Made by a program: the position numbers and the translations under genes
Source of the DNA: Jaapia argillacea MUCL 33604
Taxonomy: Eukaryota; Basidiomycota; Agaricomycetes; Jaapiales; Jaapiaceae
Reading direction: 5' to 3'
DNA: 64,000 nt
NCBI GenBank assembly: GCA_000697665.1
Contig: KL197711.1
Span: 1,953,149 to 2,017,148 of the forward strand
Notes under the pieces: generated by a model
Databases searched by the model: none
What the model saw: only the letters and a program-made list of their open reading frames with translations
What the model was told of the DNA's origin: nothing
Part shown: positions 56,871 to 64,000 of the stretch, piece after piece
Numbering within the stretch: the first letter of the stretch is position 1
How the letters are laid out: the number at the start of each line of letters is the position of its first letter

Positions 56871-58084
56871 ATGTTGATCCCGCAAGTCCAACAACCATTG
56901 TCAACCAATTCTAACACTGGCAGCACAACATCTTGTGAGGAGTTGGGATTCAGGAATGCCAATCTTCGAATTCAGCGCTTAGCTGGTTTTCGGGGGAGAG
57001 TTGCACTCCGGTTCCAATGGGGGTGGATGTTGGATCTAGAATCTGCTGCGACAAAGTCTTCCTGCAACGTCGCACACAGCTACTGTGCGGTTCCAAGAAA
57101 AGATTATCTGTGGGGCTGATCGACTGAGGGCCACGGCCCAAGCGCCGCGGCGGCGCGGCCCGTGCGCAGTCTGAGCAGTCTCTGGCTAGAGTCGGCGCAT
57201 GAAGGAGCTCCCAACGCTTGTTGTGAAAATGGCCACCATCTATCTCAGTTGCGATGTTCCCTCCCTAAGTACCCTGTTGGCACCCGCTTTCTCTCAGACG
57301 CCATCGGTTTCCGACCTCCCAGCAACCGTTACCACAGGTGGTACGTCGGGTTACAACTGTGCCAGACGCGTCGACCACTGGCACGGACTTGATGATATCA
57401 GACACCGTTTCGCGGACATCTCCTCAATGTTCAGGGAAACCCAGGCATATTGATGATATCAACCAGATCTGAATGACATTTACCACCAGGATGCCCTGGC
57501 GTCAACCGCTCAGCTTGACCAATGGCCGTCACTCTCAGCAACTGCGAAACATTGATTCACCTTTCGCACCTCTCGTCTATACATATCTAAAATGGCCTTG
57601 TCTCTCAAGCGTTTGTCCTAGTGAGTACGAATTATACTCACAGATATTGGTCTTGACGCTGACGCTGACTCGTCGCTGAGGTATTTAGACAACCGGCGCT
57701 TCTGGCTTTCTTGGTTGACATATCGTTGTCAAGCCCCAGAAGAACAAACAAAATTATCTCCGAGGGTAAGTATCGCCTGGCACGACAGTGTTGTACATCC
57801 ATTTCTGCTGAACCTGTATCTTCATCGAAATGTGATGCCAGGACGGCTCGGTCGTGGCAGGTCCGACGATCTCGTAAACGAAGGACACATACGATATGGT
57901 GACCGGTTCGAGGCGGCTCGGATTGAGGACATCGCCAGAAGCTACCCCCCTGACGCTCTTCCAGGTATGTTTGGGTGTACTGATATAAGAGATGAGAAAA
58001 CAACTGAATGAACATCGTGCAGAATTTAGATATCGAAGCTGTCATTCACACCCCCTCAGGGCCGCTTGCTGGCCAGCGTAGCGA
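56871..58084. other. Gap with an unassigned + strand coding remnant next to the inverted-repeat junction
   Basis: Open + strand segments at 57199-57453 and about 57840-57965 (containing GHIRYGDRFEAARIEDIARS) look protein-like and could be exons. The last would run into sequence at 58008-58090, where the inverted repeat begins. I recognise no family. It may be a gene cut by the duplication. A very GC-rich patch lies at 57130-57170. Confidence 0.25.
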
Positions 58085-58666
58085 AATTCAACGATACACC
58101 CTCTTCCCAATCCCCACTCCCGTCTCCGATTCCCACTTGACTACCTTCTCCGCCCTCCGACTCCTCTCCCTCCACACCGACACCTCACGCTTCTGTTCAA
58201 CCTACGCTCGCGAATCAGTCTTCACGCCTGATATCTGGAGGTCAAGATTAGACGACGACGATAAAGTCACTTTTATTGTATCCACCCGCTCATCGTTACC
58301 ACCATACGGCGACGAGGGAACAAGGGAGGAAGAATGGGTTGTGATGATGAACATCTTGGGACCAGCAGTTCTACGAAACATCCCACATGACACACCGGTC
58401 GACATATCGCACGCAGGGAGTGATTCATGATTGTCAGTTTGTGGGTGCATCCTACCCATCGAGGAAAGGGTCTGAGATCTCAACTCCTTCGTGCGGGGTT
58501 CGACCACGTCGAGAAGTATCAGGTTGGGGAGATAGGTGATGCGGACACCAGCAAGATGAATGAGGATGCTAGACGGTTGTATACAAAGGAGAAGTTCACG
58601 GAAGCTGGAGAATGGACGCGGTGTCAGGGCGGGGGCTCGGTGTGGATGGTTAAAGCCTTCCAGTAA
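58085..58666 (+). pseudogene. GNAT acetyltransferase GNAT-b', broken copy
   Basis: It matches GNAT-b (31845-32450) from YTLFPIPTPVSDSHL through the motif WVHPTHRGKGL to the end (QGGGSVWMVKAF). Three defects are visible: the start codon region is replaced at the duplication junction; one base is lost near 58408, shifting the frame just before motif A; and about ten codons are missing near 58550. It is therefore unlikely to make a working enzyme. Confidence 0.82.
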
Positions 58667-58735
58667 TCTTTCGATGTAACAGTCGGAAGAAGTGAAAGCC
58701 CTCGACGCTCCTTTCGTGCTTGGCTCGATAACAGA

Positions 58736-59386
58736 ATGGAAGACGTGACTAAACTCAAACTCATACACTACGCCATCTTCCTAATACCCATACCTTCTTC
58801 CGAGTCCGACCTCGCAAAATTCTCCAGCCTCCGTTTACTCGCCCTCCGCACAGATCCTTCCCTTTTCGGCTCGACCTACGCCCGAGAACTTGCTTTCACG
58901 CCAGAGATTTGGAGGTCGAGCTTAGATTTGGATGGGAGAGTCACTTTTGTCGTGTCGGATGATGAAAGGGGAGGAAAGTGGATAGGAACGATGAGCCTTT
59001 TGGGACCGGACGCGCTGAGGAATATACCACATGATATACCAAAGGAGATATTGAGACGAGGAGAGTTGTTCAACGTTGTAGGGTTATGGGTACATCCTGA
59101 TCATCGTGGCCAGGGCTTGGGATCAAGACTAGTGCGGGCGGGATTTGATTATGTTAAAAACTATTCCAGGGGATCGATGGAGGACATTTCCATGGATAAC
59201 AAACTATGCATAGTGCCAATCGATGAGGAGCATTCGAGGGCTACCCCGGATGGTGGTGGGAAGGAAAAACTTGTTATGTTGAAGGCTTCGAAGGATAACG
59301 AGGGTGCTCGAGCTTTGTATGCCAAGGAGGGTTTCCTGGAGTGGGAGGATGGTGATGCAGCGTGGATGATCAGGACGGTTTCGTAG
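58736..59386 (+). CDS. GNAT-family N-acetyltransferase (GNAT-a')
   Basis: An intact single exon of 216 residues from MEDVTKLKLIHYAIF, the twin of GNAT-a at 30846. Motif A is VVGLWVHPDHRGQGLG; the third loop residue Gln replaces Arg of the twin and still fits the Q/R-x-x-G-x-G/A rule. ALYAKEGFLEWEDGDA closes the fold. It ends only 39 bases before the stop of the convergent F-box-2' gene. Substrate unknown. Confidence 0.88.
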   Translation: MEDVTKLKLIHYAIFLIPIPSSESDLAKFSSLRLLALRTDPSLFGSTYARELAFTPEIWRSSLDLDGRVTFVVSDDERGGKWIGTMSLLGPDALRNIPHDIPKEILRRGELFNVVGLWVHPDHRGQGLGSRLVRAGFDYVKNYSRGSMEDISMDNKLCIVPIDEEHSRATPDGGGKEKLVMLKASKDNEGARALYAKEGFLEWEDGDAAWMIRTVS

Positions 59387-59425
59387 ATTGGGGTCCAAAT
59401 CCCTATAGCATGAGGTTAGGCATAG

Positions 59426-61144
59426 TTATGCATCGGAATTATCATCCTCGGTGTCTGAATGGTCATCAGTCATTTCTACGAATCCGCACCAATCCCATTC
59501 AACGTGACGGGAATACGCCTCGTAACGGTCGATGATCTCTTCGGTCAGACCTTCACAGCTCTCAATTTCCATCTCTTCCAATAAATCAAACCCGTTTAGA
59601 AACCTCTCTCCCAAACTGGATGCGAGTGCCTCTCTGAAAGGGGTCTCCATCTCATCATCAACGTCCCGATAGTCAAAATCAATTCCACGAAAACAGAGTC
59701 GCTCCAAGTGAGGAAAGCAGGTGGATATCAGGGTCGCGAAGGCGGGACCGATCTCTCCAACGACTTCGCAAACACGAACGTCGACCAAGCCGTCGAAATA
59801 CTGGTGACCATCCTCAAGGGTAAGGCTCGATGCCCCGCGTATCGCAGTCGCACGAACATTCGACAACGGGAGCATCTCCAACAAATCTGATACCCATTCA
59901 TATGGTTCAACTTCAGGATCCATGATCAGTGTGATGGCGACTCCTAGAGGTTGGGGCAGCTCCTCCCCCCCAGATGGGGTTTCACCATCCTCCGTTATGC
60001 TGGTATAAGCTGCCACTAGACTAGAGTCTACACCGAACTCTAGTGCGAGGATCGGAACCGAAATGGGCGGGTCCCGCAAGCGTGCATGTAAGGCACTAAA
60101 GAAGTAGCCTACAGCGTCCGAGTGGGATTGCTGGGCTTCAAACGCATGAATGGCAATGGAAGAAGCGTTTGGGAGAACGAGGCGATCGAGAAAGTGGGCG
60201 CATTGGCCTACTTCGTCGTACACTCGCAAAGTAGTGAGGGCCGGAAAGGATATCTGCCGTGTAGTGGAGGTGTTGGGGTGTTCCGGTGGAAGTGCACTAG
60301 TCAACGACAAGGTCTGAAGAGAGGGCATGTTCTCCAGTGCCGATAACATCTGAGAGAAGTCCCCTTCGATATTGGAAGAATAATTTGGGACTTCGACGCC
60401 ATTGATCGTGAGGGAAGTGAGACCTCGAAAGATGGGGGCAGTCCAATCCATGAAGATTCCACGAAAATTGATGTGGCGCAAAGAAGGAGTGTCCCCTCCG
60501 AAGAGCCGCCCAAAGGGAAGGCGAATACCAGTATAGCGGACGCTGAGCTCCAGATACTCCAATGTCGGTGCATCTTGACAGAGGTGAGCCTCCATCCTTT
60601 CCATGAGGCTGAAGTGAAGAGGTAAAATGAGGGTATGTATCCGTCCAATCTGCTTCATGATCGAAGAGAAATTTTCCATGTGTTCCCTCGGCCGATATGG
60701 CCCTGGAGGTGATAAATCGACTTTGATGGGGGCTGAGGAGGAACGAAAAAGGAGTTCCTTCATGCAATCTTTCGAACAAGGCACTAACTTGCCCCAGTAC
60801 GGCGGGCACTGCAAGAGTACCTCCCGTAAATCTTGACAGATATGGGTGAGCCTGAGCAGCTGGGGAAGGAAAGGCCGTGACCCATCCCCCGTAGCTTGGA
60901 CAACGTCAGAATTGTCAGGGTTTAGTCCGTCGAGCTCGGTGGTACAGAATATGAAGATTTTACAAAGGATTTCTGGAGGAAGTCGGAATATTGGTAGGTT
61001 GGCGTTTCGCCTTCTTTTTAGAGCGATGATGTTTTTTTCAAGATGAGCGATCTGGCTGTCGAAATCCACGAGCGTGATTGGGTTCGAAGAGGTGATACAA
61101 TGAATTGGGCAAGATGTGTAGGTCAAGCCCATGTTGGATGTCAT
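59426..61144 (-). CDS. F-box protein F-box-2', intact copy
   Basis: One open frame of 572 residues from MTSNMGLTYTSCPIHC. After the Cys-rich start and a helix (FDSQIAHLEKNIIALKRRR) comes the F-box core FRLPPEILCKIF at about residues 49-60, then LTHICQDLREVLLQCPPYW. The remaining 400 residues form leucine-rich-repeat-like units (LEYLELSVRYTGIRLPFG, LRHINFRGIFMDW, LERLCFRGIDF). The acidic tail ends MTDDHSDTEDDNSDA. It probably binds Skp1 and presents substrates to an SCF ubiquitin ligase. It is the only undamaged member of the four F-box copies here and serves as the reference for their lesions. Confidence 0.85.
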   Translation of the reverse strand: MTSNMGLTYTSCPIHCITSSNPITLVDFDSQIAHLEKNIIALKRRRNANLPIFRLPPEILCKIFIFCTTELDGLNPDNSDVVQATGDGSRPFLPQLLRLTHICQDLREVLLQCPPYWGKLVPCSKDCMKELLFRSSSAPIKVDLSPPGPYRPREHMENFSSIMKQIGRIHTLILPLHFSLMERMEAHLCQDAPTLEYLELSVRYTGIRLPFGRLFGGDTPSLRHINFRGIFMDWTAPIFRGLTSLTINGVEVPNYSSNIEGDFSQMLSALENMPSLQTLSLTSALPPEHPNTSTTRQISFPALTTLRVYDEVGQCAHFLDRLVLPNASSIAIHAFEAQQSHSDAVGYFFSALHARLRDPPISVPILALEFGVDSSLVAAYTSITEDGETPSGGEELPQPLGVAITLIMDPEVEPYEWVSDLLEMLPLSNVRATAIRGASSLTLEDGHQYFDGLVDVRVCEVVGEIGPAFATLISTCFPHLERLCFRGIDFDYRDVDDEMETPFREALASSLGERFLNGFDLLEEMEIESCEGLTEEIIDRYEAYSRHVEWDWCGFVEMTDDHSDTEDDNSDA

Positions 61145-61616
61145 GATTCGTGGCTGCTGGTGGCCCTCGCCTTCAAGGGGCGTGGATCGTACAGCAAATA
61201 TTAAGTGTTGTGATGAGTGAGGGCTGTGGGATGTCGCACCGTCTGATTCGGTCAGAAAAAGTCCTGTAAAGACTTGGGCGATGGAGATACCAATGGTCGA
61301 GTTGAGCTACTTGGAAGGCGGACATGCGAAAGCATCACAGTCGTCTCCAGCCAGGGCAGCGACAGTTTGACTTATATTTGCTAAGTAACTTTTAAGTGCT
61401 TATCTTATTCGCTCTTGTAAAACTAACCTTGTTCTCTCTCCTCGACTTCTGGTTTAACCTCTTCGCTACAGCTCGGTGAGATACTACACCGTCTTCATTC
61501 ACAACAGCGATCACTAATAATGATTTATGGTACCAGCAGCCGTCTTCGAGCCCCGTGGATCAACCCATCCGACCAACTTGCGCCGGCCACCACTCAGATT
61601 CGGATTGGGATCCAAC
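61145..61616. promoter_or_regulatory. Bidirectional promoter of the right-arm F-box pair
   Basis: Spacer between the divergent starts of F-box-2' and F-box-1', related in sequence to 28592-29083. It contains CTTATATTTG near 61371 on the + strand. Confidence 0.4.
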
Positions 61617-63304
61617 ATGGCGTTCACCTGCACACATTGTCCAATTCATTGTATCAACTCTCTCCACCCAGTTTCACTTGTGGATTTCGACAGCCAAATC
61701 GCCCATTTTGAACACACCCTGTCCACCCTGAAAAGAACCCGAAATACTCGTCTATCCATTTTCCGACTTCCACCAGAAATCCTCTGTGAGATTTTCTATC
61801 TTGTATCACCGAGTTCAATGCACCCAACCCTCTCGATGTCAACCCTTTCCTGTGGAAGCCACCTATCCATCCAAAGCGTTTCTGTCAGAAGCTGTTTGGG
61901 CTTACCCATATCTGCCGAGATTTACGGGAGGTGCTCTTACAGTGCCCATCGTATTGGAGAAGAATAGTTCATTCTCCCAAGGATTGCGTTGAGGGGCTCA
62001 TGGTTCGCTCCTCCTTAGCCCCGATCGAAATCGATTTTTCAAGCCTGGAGAAGATGCTGAGGCGAGATGAGGAAAATCTTACTCTGTTAATGGATCATAG
62101 TGGGCGGATACATACCCTTATTTTACCTCTTGACTTCTGCACCTATTCAGAGACGGAGTTTCAACTCCTTACCTCGGAAAGCATGGAGCTTCAACTGTGC
62201 CGAAGCACACCGATGTTGGAGCGCGTAGAGCTCACCGTCCCTACCCCAGGAATTTGCCTTCCCTCAGGGAGGCTCTTTGGAGGAGATACTCCTGCTTTGC
62301 GCCACATTCGTTTTCATGGAATTCCCATAGATTGGACTGCCCCCATCCTTCGGAACCTCACTTCCCTAATGATCGCTCTGACCCACTCACAATATTCCCT
62401 CCAAACTTCCGGAGACTTCCCTCACATGTTATCGGCGCTGGAGAATATGCCCTCACTTCAGGTCTTGGAGTTGCTTTGTGCACTCCCGCCTGGGCCCCTC
62501 AACACCTCCACTATACGGTGGATCTCACTCCCAGCCCTTGCTGCTCTGAGCATATCTGACGAAGTGGATCGGTGTGCCAATTTTCTAGATTGTCTTGTTC
62601 TTACAGGCGCTTCTTCCATCGAAGTCTGGGCGTTTCCCATTGAGCGACACAGTCCAAGACCTGACGATATACCTCACTTACTCCGTGCCTTACATTCACG
62701 CTTGCACAACCCGTCTGATTTGATACCCATCCTCGGTATCGAATTCAGTAACAAAAATGGACCAGTGGTAGTTTATGCCAGTCTAACAGAGGATGGCGAA
62801 ACCCCACAGATGAAGAGGCAGCTGCCCCGACTTCTACTCTGCATCCGTGATTGTTCCGTATCGGAATGGGTGCCACAATTACTGGATATTCTCCCTTTAT
62901 CAGGTGTTTGCACGACCGCGATAGATGATGCATGGTACCTCACTGTTGAACAAGGCCACCAGCTTTTCGACTGCTTGGTTAATGTTCGTGTTTGCCAAGT
63001 CTTTGGAAATTTCAGCCCCGACTTTGTGACTCTGCTATCCCCCTGCTTTCCTCGCTTGGAACAACTTTGTTTTCATAGAACTAATTTCTCCCGTTGGTAT
63101 GGGGTGTATGGCAAGCCGGATAGGCGTCTCGCGGATATTCTGGCATCAGGTTTGATAGAAAGGAGAGACGCTATTGGAAAGCTGGAAAGGTTGAAACTGA
63201 AGTCATGTTTCAATCTGAATCAAGAGATCATTGGTGGCTATGGTGATTCCGTGGTTGGTAATGTTGAATGGGATGACGGATATATCTCTGATCATGAAGA
63301 ATAG
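61617..63304 (+). pseudogene. F-box protein F-box-1', frameshifted copy
   Basis: From ATG 61617 the frame encodes MAFTCTHCPIHC and the F-box FRLPPEILCEIF, then fails near 61795, where one base is missing in the ATTTTCTATC stretch compared with F-box-1 (ATTTTTATATC). The alignment continues in another frame (THICRDLREV-like, CPSYWRR) to the stop at 63302-63304. The leucine-rich part is otherwise uninterrupted and lacks the TGA of the left-arm copy. So both F-box-1 copies are damaged, at different points. Confidence 0.82.
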
Positions 63305-63698
63305 GATACCCTACCTCCTTGGTGCGTACTATTTATCTGCCTGAACTACATAGCTAACATTTGTTTCGTGTAATTGTATGTTGGCCAAATCCGGCTAGGA
63401 CCATACCAACGAATTGTGATAGATGTACCAACAAAGTCGGGGAGAGCTGGTTTGTGGGATTTGGGGTGGAAGTTGAGAAAGGCCTGCAACTCGGACGCTG
63501 TCCTTGTAGCCAGCTGGAGACTTGATCATGTCAGGCGTCATCGCCTCCAACAATTCAACACCAGTCGTTCTGATAGTGATTGACAAACGCGGAATGTGAC
63601 CTTGAAGTTGACTCACAGGAGACCTTCACCACAAGCTCTTCAATACGATCAACCTTTCGAAAGTTGCACAACATATGCCAACATCCTGGCTCATCTAG
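63305..63698. other. Outer flank of the right inverted-repeat arm
   Basis: Noncoding here, but alignable in reverse complement with 26488-26899. Similarity fades near 63690. Confidence 0.5.
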
Positions 63699-64000
63699 TG
63701 TTATGAGCGTCTTAGCGTCTAGCGTAAGGTAGCGAATAAGGCTTGTAAGTCCTTTGGGTACTTCTTGCTAACTAGTACTCAGGCTACGATGTGGAAGAGT
63801 AGAGGATGACGATGAGGGAGCGAACCGGTTGAAGGATACAACTAAAGCGCTGTATTGTTCAAGTGGACAAGCTACTGAATACAAAGTAGGTAGGTGTCCT
63901 TATATACTACAGGAACAATGGAATATCGAACAATGTACTATAGACAATAACGAGCGAGACAATGCCTCAAGACAATGGTGAGCGAGTTAAGGTTGAGACA
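63699..64000 (+). repeat. Possible LTR, truncated by the window edge
   Basis: From TGTTATGAGCG at 63699, right after the end of the repeat arm, the sequence changes character. It has short GCGTCTTA/GCGTCTA repeats, a TATA-like CTTATATAC near 63900 and AC-rich stretches with repeated GACAATG, as in LTRs of fungal gypsy-type elements. No second LTR or internal domain is in view, so this is tentative. Confidence 0.3.

Larger units (their letters stand above)
58085..63690 (-). repeat. Right arm of the large inverted duplication
   Basis: Mirror image of 26488-32445. It carries GNAT-b', GNAT-a', F-box-2' and F-box-1', plus matching noncoding flanks to about 63690 (for example CGAAAGTTGCaCAAC near 63658). 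The inner limit falls at the first codons of GNAT-b', whose own ATG was lost. The arms enclose about 25.6 kb. Confidence 0.85.

Overview
The window is nuclear DNA of a filamentous basidiomycete, most probably an Agaricomycete. Genes lie on both strands and are cut by introns of about 50-70 bases. They include families typical of mushroom-forming fungi: DUF6533 membrane proteins, a DUF6699 protein, MYND fingers, F-box proteins and a Zn2Cys6 factor with the usual coiled-coil linker. There are no operons, CRISPR arrays or ribosomal RNA genes. Coordinates of spliced genes were worked out by hand from splice signals and reading-frame continuity.

Region 1 (0-26 kb) holds a 5'-truncated MYND protein, a DUF6533 protein, a six-hairpin glycosidase interrupted by a stop codon, a Gcn4/CPC1-type bZIP factor, the Golgi nucleoside diphosphatase GDA1, a five-exon gene for RNA polymerase III subunit RPC11 with a 7-nt exon, a DUF6699 protein, the snoRNP protein NOP56, the K+/H+ antiporter KHA1 and a SPRY protein. 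Long gene-poor gaps lie before the bZIP gene and around 14.4-16.4 and 17.3-19.1 kb.

Region 2 (26.5-32.4 kb) and region 4 (58.1-63.7 kb) are two arms of one inverted duplication. Each arm carries two divergent F-box genes and two GNAT acetyltransferase genes in mirrored order. Several copies have single lesions (a nonsense codon or 1-nt deletions), while others are intact. A possible LTR abuts the outer edge of the right arm.

Region 3 (32.5-58 kb) lies between the arms. It has a proline-rich double zinc-finger (RING) protein, a base-exchange type phosphatidylserine synthase, a 4.6 kb stretch without a convincing gene, a Zn2Cys6 transcription factor, a TANGO2-like NRDE protein divergent from actin-related protein ARP6, an unrecognised 370-residue protein, and the Dsc ubiquitin ligase subunit DSC3. 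A direct duplication follows: the 5' part of DSC3 plus a multipass membrane protein gene was copied, leaving a DSC3 fragment and two membrane-protein paralogues.

There is no single new pathway here. The most notable items are the inverted duplication with mosaic gene decay, the tandem DSC3/membrane-protein duplication, the 7-nt exon in RPC11, the in-frame stop in the glycosidase, and the antisense overlap of two coding regions near 4.2-4.4 kb.
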